Notes: a model not told the origin generated them from the letters alone. DNA of 64,000 nt from Clostridium sp. CF012 (GCF_018861755.1 NZ_JAHLEF010000003.1:124001-188000); one strand, 5' to 3'. Counted from the first letter of the stretch, positions 1-9,426 are shown. Numbers and translations are program-made.

Positions 1-830
1 CATATATCTCCTTCTTTACTTTTTGATCGATTAATCCTTGAAAAATCCACCCTTGAGAAGACATAAGTTGATAATAGTAAAAATACGAGTCCGAAAATGA
101 TTACAATAACCATGCTGATAGGAGGCGTAATTACAAAACTTCCAATTTTAAAAGCAAGCTGCTCCGCCACCAATTGATCCGTTGTTAAAGACGTCTTTTC
201 CAATATGATGGTTCTAAAAAACGCTGTTGTATATGTCATGGGATTTAGATAAGCAACATATTGCAGTACCTTAGGTAACATTGATAGCGGTATATATGCA
301 CCACAAAGAAATGTAAGTGGCATTGTAATGGCCGTTATTACAACTTGGAATGTTTGAGAATTCTTAACCAGAGTCGCTAAAAACAATCCGAGTCCCGAGA
401 ATACAAGACCAACTACAATCATCACACCTATTACCGCAAATGGTGTTATCCAGGATGTGAATTTAAGTCCTATAAAATAACCAATGAATAAAATAATAAT
501 ACCCTGCATAGTTGCTATTGTTGCTGCTGATAATAGCTGACCTGTGGCTATTTGGATTCGTTTAACTGGGCTTACTAGTACTTCCTTCATAAACCCCGAA
601 ACAATATCTTCAATTGTACTTGTTGCAACGGTAAGGGAGGTCTGAAAGACGGTGGTTATCACAATACCTGCAAGCATATAGTTTACTGGATTTTCAATAT
701 TTTGATTTTTAAATACCGAACTGAACACAAATAAAAAGAAGAATGGCATGATAATCGTGAAGACAAGCTGAACACGATTCCGAACAAAAATTTTAATGTT
801 TCTAAACCATAAAGCTACTATAATATCCAT
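1..830 (-). CDS. ABC-2 type drug exporter permease (runs to window edge)
   Basis: Membrane subunit of a DrrB-like ABC-2 exporter, partner of the ATPase just upstream. From the ATG at 828-830 (SD GAGGA, 5 nt away) the frame is open for 276 codons to base 3 with about six hydrophobic segments. The ABC-2 signature NPMTYTTAFFR occurs near residue 215. The last visible codon, ATA, is followed by TG at the edge, so a TGA stop there would overlap the ATG that reads out of bases 3-1. That ATG sits behind a good SD (AAGGAG), so another gene of the same operon probably begins at the edge. Substrate unknown; the family usually exports drugs or other hydrophobic compounds. Confidence 0.85.
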   Translation of the reverse strand, partial: MDIIVALWFRNIKIFVRNRVQLVFTIIMPFFFLFVFSSVFKNQNIENPVNYMLAGIVITTVFQTSLTVATSTIEDIVSGFMKEVLVSPVKRIQIATGQLLSAATIATMQGIIILFIGYFIGLKFTSWITPFAVIGVMIVVGLVFSGLGLFLATLVKNSQTFQVVITAITMPLTFLCGAYIPLSMLPKVLQYVAYLNPMTYTTAFFRTIILEKTSLTTDQLVAEQLAFKIGSFVITPPISMVIVIIFGLVFLLLSTYVFSRVDFSRINRSKSKEGDI

Positions 831-837
831 AAATTCC

Positions 838-1752
838 TCACTTTCTTATATCTTTTCCGGTAATTTCTAAGAATACATCATTCAATGTACCTTTATTAAT
901 TTCCAAATCTGTTATAGATTCTTTCTGATCACTTATTATGTCCATCAATTTGGGTAAACTATCAACTTCAATTGAATAATAACCGTTTTTTTTCACGTAT
1001 TTAAACCCTGCCCCGTCTAGCAGTACTTCCAGCCCTTGCTCGTCTAGGGTTGTAATATTTGCTTTATCCTTTGTATATTGCTGTTTCAAATGATAAGGAG
1101 TGTCTATAGCAACGATTTTACCCGCATCCATAATAGCAACTTTGCTGCAAATCTCTGCCTCCTCCATATAATGTGTTGTTAGAAAAATGGTAATATTCTT
1201 CTCCTTTTGTAGCTTTACAATATAATCCCACATGTGAGCCCTTGTTTGAGGGTCAAGACCTGTGGTTGGTTCATCTAAAAACAATACTTTTGGATAATGT
1301 AGCAGAGCCCTGGCTATTTCCACACGTCGTTTCATCCCACCGGACAGACTGCTTACCATTGCTCTTTTCCAGTCCAGCATATCCACTAAATTTAAAACAA
1401 ATTGGATACGCTCATTTGCTTCACTTTTGGGGATAGCATAAAAATGACAATGCATAATTAAATTTTCTAAAACGGTCATTTTATTATCCAATGTGGGTTC
1501 CTGAAAAACAACCCCAATAACACTTCTAACATCATCCTTTTCATGGGAAACGTCTTTTCCGTCAATGATTAGGGTTCCTGAGGTCTTATCGAATATGGTA
1601 CACAGTGTATTAATGGTTGTGCTTTTACCTGCTCCATTTGGGCCTAAAAATGCAAAAATGCTACCCTCTTCTACCTCAAAGCTCACATTATCGACTGCTG
1701 TAAATTTATCATATTTCTTTACAAAATCCCGAACTTCTATTATGTTTCTCAT
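838..1752 (-). CDS. ABC transporter ATP-binding protein, DrrA-like
   Basis: Cytoplasmic ATPase of the exporter whose permease starts 7 nt downstream. Visible motifs: Walker A GPNGAGKST near residue 37, signature LSGGMKRR, Walker B VLFLDEPT, H-loop TTHYMEEAE. A C-terminal extension of about 80 residues ends in NDVFLEITGK, as in NatA/DrrA-type subunits. I chose the ATG at 1752 because TAGGAGTG sits 6 nt upstream. An upstream in-frame TTG at 1770 exists, but that stretch is itself the SD. The nearby 25.3 kb ATPase has the same C-terminal motif, so the two are related subunits of separate exporters. Confidence 0.92.
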   Translation of the reverse strand: MRNIIEVRDFVKKYDKFTAVDNVSFEVEEGSIFAFLGPNGAGKSTTINTLCTIFDKTSGTLIIDGKDVSHEKDDVRSVIGVVFQEPTLDNKMTVLENLIMHCHFYAIPKSEANERIQFVLNLVDMLDWKRAMVSSLSGGMKRRVEIARALLHYPKVLFLDEPTTGLDPQTRAHMWDYIVKLQKEKNITIFLTTHYMEEAEICSKVAIMDAGKIVAIDTPYHLKQQYTKDKANITTLDEQGLEVLLDGAGFKYVKKNGYYSIEVDSLPKLMDIISDQKESITDLEINKGTLNDVFLEITGKDIRK

Positions 1753-2042
1753 GGTATTCACTCCTATCAACTGTTTTCTAATATTACTCTTCTCTAAATC
1801 TGTTAAAATATTCAGCTGCAGATCTATTCATTTCTAATGAGAAATCAGACATATCTTAAATCTTATTAGGTCATAAATTCATAAAATTATAGTTTAATGG
1901 CCATGGCCTTATTTTATATTTCTGTTACTCTGTCTAATACATTGTAGCACAGAAATTAATTTCTTTAAATCCCTGTAAAGGAGCAGGTACTTGGATCCAT
2001 TTTGTTCTAGTTATTTGTTAATTAATTTGTACTATGTAAAAA
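1753..2042. other. Intergenic stretch upstream of the ABC exporter
   Basis: No gene recognised. The leftward strand should carry the exporter promoter. A 22-codon frame on the minus strand (start near 1853, beginning MSDFSLEM) has no convincing SD and I do not call it. The right part contains one copy of a 73-bp repeat described separately. Confidence 0.5.
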
Positions 2043-2087
2043 AAGGTTTTCCCTCTAATTTAAGGGAAAACCTTCCTTTTTCTTATT
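2015..2087 (+). repeat. 73-bp intergenic repeat, copy 1
   Basis: Matches 13513-13584 in the same orientation with about six substitutions and one single-base gap. Both copies begin TTGTTAATTAATTTGTACT and end with a terminator-like hairpin followed by TTCTTATT. This copy has no rightward gene in front of it, so it was not placed here simply to end a plus-strand transcript. A small dispersed element is the simplest reading. Confidence 0.7.
2036..2080 (-). terminator. Bidirectional Rho-independent terminator
   Basis: Arms AAGGTTTTCCCT (2043-2054) and AGGGAAAACCTT (2063-2074) are perfectly complementary with an 8-nt loop. Read leftward the stem is followed by a run of seven T, which suits termination of the peptide-transporter transcript ending at 2162. 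Read rightward it is followed by CCTTTTTC. Confidence 0.85.
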
Positions 2088-2161
2088 GCACATTAATTCT
2101 TACATCTCTTTTGTTTTAGAAAATAAACTTATTATGCGACATTGACCTTTTTCGCTAGTTA

Positions 2162-3508
2162 TTAATCTTCCAGCAGTTTTATAAGCTTTTTGTCAAAGAC
2201 AAACAGCAATGCTGCGCATACGAAGAGAATAATTGGAATGATAACATATGACTGTATGATAGGGAATTTTGAAGCAAACTCATACAGGTAGCCATAAGAT
2301 TTACCAGCTACGAAGGTAGCAAAAATCCAAACCCCCATAAGTATTGAGTAAATCTTGTTTGGTGCATGTTTAGTAACAAAAGAATTTCCCAGTGGTGAGA
2401 ACAGCATTTCACCCATACTGAGGAGCACACCGAATCCGATGATCCAAAGGATGCTTGCCTTAGATGTAGCACCTGCACCTACTCCTCTTGAAATTTCTGC
2501 ACCTACAAGCATCAAGAAGGACATTCCAAGAAAACTAAGACCCAGTGCCAATTTTTTAAACAAGCTCAAGTCACCTTTAGGTCTCTTTGACAGCTTGAAC
2601 CATATTACACCCAACACCGGACCCATGGCAATACATACAAAGGAGTTCAATGAATCGAACCATGAAAGTGGAACTGCGAATCCGCCTACATTCATGTTGA
2701 CAAACTGACCACCAAAGTCATAAACAGCCAAATAAGTTAGATACCAAAACACCCAGAACACAATTGAGAATATGGATACTAATACAATAGCAAATACCTT
2801 TCTTTTTTCCACTTTTGTTAATGGTTTAAGTTCGGTTACAGCTTTCTTTTCTATGTGCTTACCTGCACTGAAAGGTTTTTTGCCTACTTCTCCAAGGAAT
2901 TTCATACCGAAAAGGAACCACAAAGCATCAATAACACAAATGATACCGCACAGTACGAACGCAGCTCTGAATCCCTGAACGTCGCCCTTTGCAAAAGTAG
3001 TTGCTATAAGAATACCTACAGCCGTTGTTCCGATAAACGCTCCGATATTAACGAAGGAGTACTGAACTGAAAATGCTGAATCCAGTTGCCTTTCGTCATC
3101 AAACAGTGCGCCGTTGATTGCAGAAACGTTGCCTTTGAAAAGGCCTGTACCGATGGCTACAAGCGCCACCATCACATTCATTGTTACAGCACTGGTTGCA
3201 GATCCACCCACTATATAACCCGCAGCCATCAAAATCAAGCCAACCGGAACACAGTACCTGGCGCCAATATGTCTATCGGAAAGGTATCCTCCAATAACAG
3301 GTGCAAGATAGGTAAACGCAACAAGATTCGATTGAATAAGTGCAGCTTCAATCTTTGTAAGACCCAATCCTCCTGTTATTATCGTAGCACTAACAAAAAC
3401 AAATATCAGATACTTAGCAGAATAATACGCCATCCTTTCGAACATGAACGCGATACAACAAACATAAAACCCAAAAGGACGTTTGTTTTTTACTACAATT
3501 TCACTCAT
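2162..3508 (-). CDS. POT/PTR2-family proton-coupled peptide transporter
   Basis: Predicted MFS protein of 448 residues with roughly 12-14 membrane spans and the POT-type loop GGYLSDRHIGAR near residue 73. It should import di/tripeptides using the proton gradient. The N-terminal E1XXE2R motif of the family is altered: the sequence reads FMFERMAYY, so the second Glu and the Arg remain but the first Glu position is Phe. The gene lies 33 nt downstream of an aminopeptidase P gene and near a second Xaa-Pro peptidase, which points to uptake and hydrolysis of proline-containing peptides. A non-peptide substrate is possible given the changed motif. Confidence 0.85.
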   Translation of the reverse strand: MSEIVVKNKRPFGFYVCCIAFMFERMAYYSAKYLIFVFVSATIITGGLGLTKIEAALIQSNLVAFTYLAPVIGGYLSDRHIGARYCVPVGLILMAAGYIVGGSATSAVTMNVMVALVAIGTGLFKGNVSAINGALFDDERQLDSAFSVQYSFVNIGAFIGTTAVGILIATTFAKGDVQGFRAAFVLCGIICVIDALWFLFGMKFLGEVGKKPFSAGKHIEKKAVTELKPLTKVEKRKVFAIVLVSIFSIVFWVFWYLTYLAVYDFGGQFVNMNVGGFAVPLSWFDSLNSFVCIAMGPVLGVIWFKLSKRPKGDLSLFKKLALGLSFLGMSFLMLVGAEISRGVGAGATSKASILWIIGFGVLLSMGEMLFSPLGNSFVTKHAPNKIYSILMGVWIFATFVAGKSYGYLYEFASKFPIIQSYVIIPIILFVCAALLFVFDKKLIKLLED

Positions 3509-3541
3509 AATCTTCCCCCTAAACTAATTTTTTTCTCTTGT

Positions 3542-5341
3542 TTAAACTTCTCTTGTATACGACTTTAGCCACGTTCGCTCTTCATCGCTCAGATACTGAG
3601 CTAATTTCTCGTACACAAGTTTATGATAACTGTTTAAATACAGTTTTTCATCACGGTTAAGGTCTTCTATCGCTATGGCATCCAAATCGATTGGAGCATA
3701 CGTAACAGAATCAAAGTGCATGAACTGACCAAATTCGTTTTCAACGCCTTTTCTGACGATGAGCTCATTCTCTAACCGAATGCCATGGGACCCATCTATA
3801 TAAATGCCCGGTTCATCGGTTATGACCATTCCTTCTTCCAGGGTGTTAGTTTCATGCTTTGATGGTACGATATACCATCGAAAGCCGCTGGGTCCTTCAT
3901 GAATATTCAACAGATAACCGACACCATGACCGGTTCCGCATTTATAATCGATGTCAAGACTCCACATGGGTTCTCTAGCCAATATATCTAGGTTGTAACC
4001 TTTGCATCCGTAAAGGAATCTGGCACGGGCCAAATTCATCATGCCTCTGGCTACAGCCGTAAAGTGTAGTTTAAGTTCTTTGCTCACTTCGCCAAGGGCG
4101 ATTGTTCTTGTGATATCCGTTGTACCTTCAAAGTAGTTTCCGCCGGTATCCATTAAGAATAAGTGCCCTTCTGCAAGTTCCACATCCGTTTCAGGTGTAG
4201 CCGAGTAGTGCATCATGGCTGCATGTTCCTTGAAAGCGCAAATTGGTGCGAAGCTTTGCCACAAGTAACCCTCCTGCTGCTTTCTAAGCTCTTCCAGTTT
4301 CTCTGAAGCACTAATTTCTGTAATTCTTGTTTTTGAGACATTTGTTTTCAACCAATACATGAGTTTCGTAATGGCTACTCCGTCTTTAATGTGGGCTTTT
4401 TCAATATTAGCTAGCTCCACAGGGTTTTTTATTGCCTTAAGCAGGATAGTAGGATTATCTGCTTGGATTTTTTGGGTCTGAACTGGAATGTTCTTATACA
4501 ACGCATAATTAATCCTGTCTGGGTCAATAAGCACAACATCCTCATCCTTAAATCCCTTTACAGATTCATAAATGTCGTTGTAAGGCCTTAACTCCACCCC
4601 ATCCTTGGCTAAAGCTTCCTTGACGTTTACATCAAGCCTACTTTCTTCAATAAACAAGTCTACCTTTTCCATGTCAACAACCGCATAACAGAGCACCAGC
4701 GGTGAATACATTACATCATTTCCTCGGATGTTGAGAAGCCAAGCGATGTCATCCAAGGTTGTGATGACATGGTATTTGGCGCCTACATCTTTCATGGTTG
4801 CTCTTATCCTAGACAGCTTGGACAACCTACTTTCGCCAGAATATTTTTCTTCAAGAAGAAAAACAGGCTCCTTTGCTATCTTCGGACGGCCTTCCCATAC
4901 CTCGCCTACGAGATCATAGTCGCACTCAACCTTAACGTTCTTATGGGCAAGTCCTGAAACAAAATCTTCCCCTTCTTGCATTGCCATAAGACGTCCATCA
5001 AATCCGAGTTTTCCATTATTGATCATTTTAGCTTCTATGTATTGAAGTACCGTAGGAACACCTGGATTGCCCATCTTAAAGAGCTTGATTCCACTGCCTT
5101 CAAGCTGATGCTCGGCCTGAAGGAAATACCTTCCATCCGTCCAAAGACCCACTTCGTCTTTTGTAATCACCGCTGTTCCGGCAGAACCCGTAAAACCGGT
5201 TACAAAAGCCCTTGCCTTAAAGAATTCTCCTACATACTCGCTTTGATGGTTATCTGCGGATGGAACAACATAGGCGTCTATACCCTTTTGTTCCATAAGC
5301 GCTCTCAGTTCTGAAATTCTTTCTATTACATTTTTACTCAT
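3542..5341 (-). CDS. pepP: Xaa-Pro aminopeptidase (M24B, long aminopeptidase P form)
   Basis: Cytosolic metallopeptidase that removes the N-terminal residue before proline. About 599 residues gives the three-domain architecture: two creatinase-like N-terminal domains, then a pita-bread catalytic domain. Metal ligands can be read in order: Asp in LFLMDTGG, Asp in GTTDITRT, His in GTGHGVGYLL, Glu in ITDEPGIY and Glu in RLENEL. I chose the ATG at 5341, with GGTGGG 4-5 nt upstream; an in-frame GTG at 5350 is the alternative. Its start overlaps the stop of a decayed M24 fragment. The peptide transporter follows directly, so co-transcription is likely. Confidence 0.93.
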   Translation of the reverse strand: MSKNVIERISELRALMEQKGIDAYVVPSADNHQSEYVGEFFKARAFVTGFTGSAGTAVITKDEVGLWTDGRYFLQAEHQLEGSGIKLFKMGNPGVPTVLQYIEAKMINNGKLGFDGRLMAMQEGEDFVSGLAHKNVKVECDYDLVGEVWEGRPKIAKEPVFLLEEKYSGESRLSKLSRIRATMKDVGAKYHVITTLDDIAWLLNIRGNDVMYSPLVLCYAVVDMEKVDLFIEESRLDVNVKEALAKDGVELRPYNDIYESVKGFKDEDVVLIDPDRINYALYKNIPVQTQKIQADNPTILLKAIKNPVELANIEKAHIKDGVAITKLMYWLKTNVSKTRITEISASEKLEELRKQQEGYLWQSFAPICAFKEHAAMMHYSATPETDVELAEGHLFLMDTGGNYFEGTTDITRTIALGEVSKELKLHFTAVARGMMNLARARFLYGCKGYNLDILAREPMWSLDIDYKCGTGHGVGYLLNIHEGPSGFRWYIVPSKHETNTLEEGMVITDEPGIYIDGSHGIRLENELIVRKGVENEFGQFMHFDSVTYAPIDLDAIAIEDLNRDEKLYLNSYHKLVYEKLAQYLSDEERTWLKSYTREV

Positions 5342-5491
5342 TTTTCCCACCCCATTTTCATAAAATTGACATTTAAGTTATTGTTTAGAGCTTGACCAGT
5401 ACCCTCATTTACTAACACAATATTCTTAACTCTCACACCAAATTTTCCGGGAATATACACCAGACTCAATACTAAAAGCCATGGCATTATC
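5338..5491 (-). pseudogene. C-terminal relict of a third M24 Xaa-Pro peptidase
   Basis: The gap between the two peptidase genes still encodes the end of a related enzyme. One frame reads DNAMAFSIESGVY; a shift near 5448-5452 then continues in another frame as IPGKFGVRVKNIVLVNEGTG. Joined, this matches the usual end of prolidases (the MxFSIEPGIYxPGxxGVRxED motif), which is also present in the intact neighbours. It keeps about 48 codons, has no start and its TGA overlaps the pepP ATG. Probably left by deletion of a tandem duplicate. Confidence 0.75.
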
Positions 5492-5502
5492 AACTAACCT
5501 TC

Positions 5503-6579
5503 TTATTCTACAATAATTAAGTCTTTTGAGTAATGATTTAATACTTCACAGCCATCTTCAGTAACTATAACTAAATCTTCTATACGTACTCCAACATCAC
5601 CTGGTAGATAAATACCTGGTTCAATTGAGAAAATTTGCCCTACCTGAACTTTATCAGTATTAACAGAAGAAACATCACCGAAATCATGAACCTCGATACC
5701 TATTGAATGTCCGAGCCTATGAGTAAAATATTTTCCGTAGCCTTTTTCTGTTATATAGTCTCTTGCCGCAGCATCTATATCGCAAAATCTAACTCCTGCT
5801 TTAACTTTCTCAATTCCTCTTCTATTTGCTTCTTTAACAATTTCGTAAACTTCTCTACTATGTTCTGATACACTTTTGTAGAAAACAGTTCTAGTCATAT
5901 CTGAGCAGTATGAATCCATTTTACAGCCGATATCAATGACTACACTATCTCCTGGTTTAACAGTTGATTTATCCATTACATGATGAGGGTCTGCAGCATT
6001 TGCACCATAGCCTATAATTGGATCAAAGGAATGACCTTCAGTCCCCATTTCGTCCCATAATTCACCAAGTAATTTTCCCATTTTTATTTCAGAATGCTCG
6101 TTAGGTACAAGTTTTATCATTTCACCCATAGCACTATCATTTAATATTGAAGCTGCTCTCATTAGTTCTTTTTCATTTTCATCCTTACACATTCTTACTT
6201 TATCAAGAATTTCAGATCCATTGACAAATGAGCTTCCACCCTTTAATTGCATTAGTTTTATTAAGAAATGTGCCGGCCAGTTTTTATCTATACCCATCGC
6301 ACTCTCTTTATCAATATTATCTGCAAGAATTTTTATTGGGTTTTGAGTGTCATTAAACCATATCTTTTCTACCCCTAAATCTTCGCTTATAGGGAATAAC
6401 TCATTAATAAATAATTTGTTATTTCCATTTAAGTTAATGTATAGTGCCAGCATCCTTTCTCCTGGAAAAATCCATCTTCCTGTAAGATAAAATATTGCTG
6501 ATGGATCTGAAACTATCATTTGAGGTATTTCTTCTTCGCTCATAATCTTTAGAACCTTATCAAGTCTTTGCTTTATCAT
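5503..6579 (-). CDS. M24-family Xaa-Pro dipeptidase/aminopeptidase
   Basis: Cytosolic two-domain metallopeptidase of 358 residues: creatinase-like N-terminal domain (about 1-125), then a catalytic pita-bread fold. Ligands seen: Asp in VVIDIGCK, Asp in SDMTRTVF, His in LGHSIG, Glu in SIEPGIYL and Glu in RIEDLVIV. The start is supported by AGGAGGG 7 nt upstream. Length and layout match short prolidase/PepQ-like enzymes rather than the long aminopeptidase P downstream, so the two may cleave different Xaa-Pro substrates supplied by the POT transporter. Confidence 0.9.
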   Translation of the reverse strand: MIKQRLDKVLKIMSEEEIPQMIVSDPSAIFYLTGRWIFPGERMLALYINLNGNNKLFINELFPISEDLGVEKIWFNDTQNPIKILADNIDKESAMGIDKNWPAHFLIKLMQLKGGSSFVNGSEILDKVRMCKDENEKELMRAASILNDSAMGEMIKLVPNEHSEIKMGKLLGELWDEMGTEGHSFDPIIGYGANAADPHHVMDKSTVKPGDSVVIDIGCKMDSYCSDMTRTVFYKSVSEHSREVYEIVKEANRRGIEKVKAGVRFCDIDAAARDYITEKGYGKYFTHRLGHSIGIEVHDFGDVSSVNTDKVQVGQIFSIEPGIYLPGDVGVRIEDLVIVTEDGCEVLNHYSKDLIIVE

Positions 6580-6919
6580 TAAAAATCCCTCCTAAAATAT
6601 TTTATTCATATAGTAACTGTCTGAATTTACATAGAATTAATTATACATTTATGAAGCAATTCAGAACATTGTAATATTTCCTTGCTTATTGTAGCATATT
6701 AATTTATCCATGTATACGTTTTTTTAAGCAATACTGTAATTAGTTAAATCTAACAGTAATTCTTTTAAATACATCATACTAGCTATCTACTAAAGCAAAA
6801 ACAATATTTCTTATTTTCGCTATAATTATTGTGTTAAGACACATTATACATGGCTCAACGGTTGTATAGATTATTAGACCCCCTGAACAAATTGAGGGTC
6901 TTGAAATATATTCTTACCT
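6580..6919. other. 340-bp intergenic region
   Basis: No gene seen. It must hold the leftward promoter for the peptidase operon, but I find no clear pair of hexamers; TATAAT-like sequence occurs around 6640-6650. A weak hairpin (GACCCCC/GAGGGTC, 6879-6902) lies just past the end of the ABC-F gene but has no T-run. Confidence 0.4.
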
Positions 6920-8899
6920 CTAGTAATTAAAATTCAACCACAATTCCATGGTTCCATCTAACTCTTTACTTAACTCTTCTTTCCTAGAGTAAAGCTTATT
7001 AAGCTCTTCATAATGTAGCCTTGAGTCAGCCATAGCTAAATCAATCTCTTTTATTTCATTTTCAAGACTTATAGCCTTGTTTAAAGCTTTAGCCTTTTCA
7101 GCTTCCTTGTTTTTACTTTCATCAACATTTCTTGGTTTCTTAACTTTTTCACACTTCACCACCGGCTCTTTAATAACCTGAAGGCTTAGCTCATCTTTTA
7201 CATTTTTATAATAATCATAATTCCCAGGATAACTTTTAAAAGCATTGTCTTCAATATCAATGACCCTTTCACCGATTTTATTGATAAAATATCTATCGTG
7301 AGATATGAAGAATATAGTTCCTTTAAACTCTTCCAGCGCTTCCTCAAAGGTTTCTATGGAATCAATATCAAGATGATTAGTTGGCTCATCTAGTATCAAT
7401 AAATTTACATCCTCGTATAACAGTTTGCTTAAGCTAAGCCTTATTTTCTCTCCTCCGGATAAGTGCTTTACTTTCTTAAAGACACTACTACCATAAAACA
7501 TGAATTTTGACAGGTATTCCCGTGCTTTCCCCTCTGGCAGAAAAACATCTTCCCTGAAATAATCCAGCACTGTGAGATCCTCGTTTTCGAAAGTAATTTT
7601 CTGTGGCAAATATGCCGCCATAACATTGGCACCTAATTCCACTATACCATCATCTGGACACTCTTCACCTAATAGCAGTTTTAAGAAGGTGGTTTTCCCG
7701 CTACCATTTGGACCGATTAGCACCGCTCTTTCACCGAAATTAATCATTAAATCTGCATGATTAAAAATAACTTTATCTTCAAAAGATTTAGAAAGTCCTT
7801 CAGCCTTAATTGTCTCATTACCAGATCTTTCAGTTTCTTTAAAGTTAAGCTTCATATTCTTTCTATCAAACTTCGGTTTTTCAGTTCTTACATATTGGCC
7901 TCTGGATCGATAAGACTTATTACTTTCAGTGTCACTATTTTTCATTTTATCAAGTTTTTTTTGCAGGCTGACAGCTCTTTTAAAGAATTTATTATTATCT
8001 ACCCTAGTTGCCCAATCCCTTAATTCCTTTACATTCTTCTGTATAGTCTTAATCTGCTTTTGCTGTTCCTTATATTGATGAAATTGTTCAATCATATTTT
8101 CTTCCTTTTGATTAACATAAGAAGAATAGTTACCCTTATAGGTTATAGATTCCATATCCTCTATTTCTACAATCTTTGTTACTACATTATCAAGAAAATA
8201 TCTATCATGAGATACTATAATTACAATTCCCTTATAAGCCTTAAGATAGCCTTCAAGCCATTCAATTGAATCCATATCCAAATGGTTTGTAGGTTCGTCC
8301 AGTAACAATATATCTGGATTATCAATCAAGAGCTTCCCAAGCACTACCGTAGTTTTTTCACCGCCGCTTAACAAACTAAAGTCTTTGTTTAAAAAGCTGA
8401 TATCAAATTTCAGGCCCGTGCAAATCTTACTTAATTTTTCTTCTGTATCGTATCCGCCTTTAACTTCATATAATTGAACCAAATCACTGTACTGTTTCAA
8501 GGTTTTTTCCAAGACAGCATCTTCTAAAAATTTCATTTCTTCTTCTAATTTACGCATTTTATTCTCTATACTATGAACTCCCTCAAAAGCTAAGTTTAAA
8601 ACATTAATAACTTTTAAGCTGTCATGATATTCCGGTATCTGCTCAAGGTAAGCACTGGTGGCTTCTTTGGGCATATTAATAAGCCCTTCGTCATATCCAT
8701 AGCTTGAGGTTTGCGGGTAACCTGGATAGTAATTCATAGGTTCTATTCCCGCTATTAATTTAAGGATAGTGCTCTTTCCACTTCCATTTATACCTACTAT
8801 ACCAACTTTTTCTCCTGAATAAACTTGAAAACTTATATTTTTAACAACAAGTGTGGCATCCATATATTTTTTTACACCATTTAACGATAATTCAAACAT
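6920..8899 (-). CDS. ABC-F family ribosomal ATPase
   Basis: Soluble protein with two ABC domains and no membrane segment; family members act on the ribosome, in many Firmicutes protecting it from antibiotics. Motifs: Walker A GINGSGKST and GPNGSGKTT, two signatures (LSGGEKTT, LSGGEKIR), two Walker B sites ending LLLDEPTNHLD and LILDEPTNHLD. A lysine-rich inter-domain linker lies at about residues 265-350. A charged helical C-terminal extension follows the second domain. I chose the ATG at 8899 (SD AAGGGG, 6 nt) over an in-frame ATG at 8917 without SD. The leader carries an attenuator-like terminator, which supports a resistance-type rather than a housekeeping member. Confidence 0.88.
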   Translation of the reverse strand: MFELSLNGVKKYMDATLVVKNISFQVYSGEKVGIVGINGSGKSTILKLIAGIEPMNYYPGYPQTSSYGYDEGLINMPKEATSAYLEQIPEYHDSLKVINVLNLAFEGVHSIENKMRKLEEEMKFLEDAVLEKTLKQYSDLVQLYEVKGGYDTEEKLSKICTGLKFDISFLNKDFSLLSGGEKTTVVLGKLLIDNPDILLLDEPTNHLDMDSIEWLEGYLKAYKGIVIIVSHDRYFLDNVVTKIVEIEDMESITYKGNYSSYVNQKEENMIEQFHQYKEQQKQIKTIQKNVKELRDWATRVDNNKFFKRAVSLQKKLDKMKNSDTESNKSYRSRGQYVRTEKPKFDRKNMKLNFKETERSGNETIKAEGLSKSFEDKVIFNHADLMINFGERAVLIGPNGSGKTTFLKLLLGEECPDDGIVELGANVMAAYLPQKITFENEDLTVLDYFREDVFLPEGKAREYLSKFMFYGSSVFKKVKHLSGGEKIRLSLSKLLYEDVNLLILDEPTNHLDIDSIETFEEALEEFKGTIFFISHDRYFINKIGERVIDIEDNAFKSYPGNYDYYKNVKDELSLQVIKEPVVKCEKVKKPRNVDESKNKEAEKAKALNKAISLENEIKEIDLAMADSRLHYEELNKLYSRKEELSKELDGTMELWLNFNY

Positions 8900-8988
8900 A
8901 AAAACCCCTTCTTTCATCCATAATTTAAATTATGCATTTTATGGGCAGGCTAAAAATATCTTATCTACTATAATTTTTTAATGTGATC

Positions 8989-9032
8989 AAAAAATAAAAA
9001 GACCATAAGAAGATCGCCTCTTCTTACAGTCT
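8989..9032 (-). terminator. Terminator/attenuator in the ABC-F leader
   Basis: Read leftward, AGACTGTAAGAAGA (9032-9019) pairs with TCTTCTTATGGTCT (9013-9000) with two internal mismatches and a 5-nt loop, followed by TTTTTATTTTTT. It lies about 90 nt before the ABC-F start and downstream of a good leftward promoter, with no gene between. A full terminator in an mRNA leader is typical of antibiotic-inducible ARE-ABCF genes. I found no convincing leader peptide. Confidence 0.75.
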
Positions 9033-9115
9033 GAAATACTCTATTAATACTATAATTTATTAAAATAAGATATATGCAAAAAATTTATTGGCGTTAATTA
9101 AGCCATCTAATTATG

Positions 9116-9144
9116 CTTATATATCTAGTGCCAAACTTTTTCAA
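9116..9144 (-). promoter_or_regulatory. Putative sigma-A promoter of the ABC-F gene
   Basis: Leftward TTGAAA (9144-9139), 17-nt spacer, TATAAG (9121-9116). Transcription would begin near 9108, giving a leader of about 210 nt that runs through the hairpin at 9032-9000. Confidence 0.6.
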
Positions 9145-9426
9145 AAAACTCTGGCTAATATTTCAAAAAAATTCTTGAAATATATTATAAATTACAATGT
9201 TGAATTCCAGTAAAGTAAGTTACCTTCTAAATGCCTTATTCCATAAAGAGCATAACAATAAAACCTAAATATAATTAGGCAAATTAAAACTCATTATAAA
9301 ATACATATTAATTTTAAATTAATATTAACAATTAGCTGGCGTCATAATTTACTATCCCCTTTCAACACTTTTTTTTATTATATCACCTTTAGTATATATT
9401 GTAAATAAGTTAAATTAATGTATTTT
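9145..9426. other. AT-rich spacer between ABC-F leader and CPBP gene
   Basis: Very AT-rich sequence with no recognisable gene on either strand. The CPBP gene ends at 9427 and should terminate here, but I see no strong hairpin. Confidence 0.4.

Noticed and set aside
1242-1436. Open frames opposite the ABC ATPase and similar long antisense frames throughout
   Set aside because: They are shadows of genes on the other strand, with no SD and no protein-like pattern.
1781-1853. 22-codon frame MSDFSLEM...
   Set aside because: No SD, stop two codons upstream, no recognisable family.
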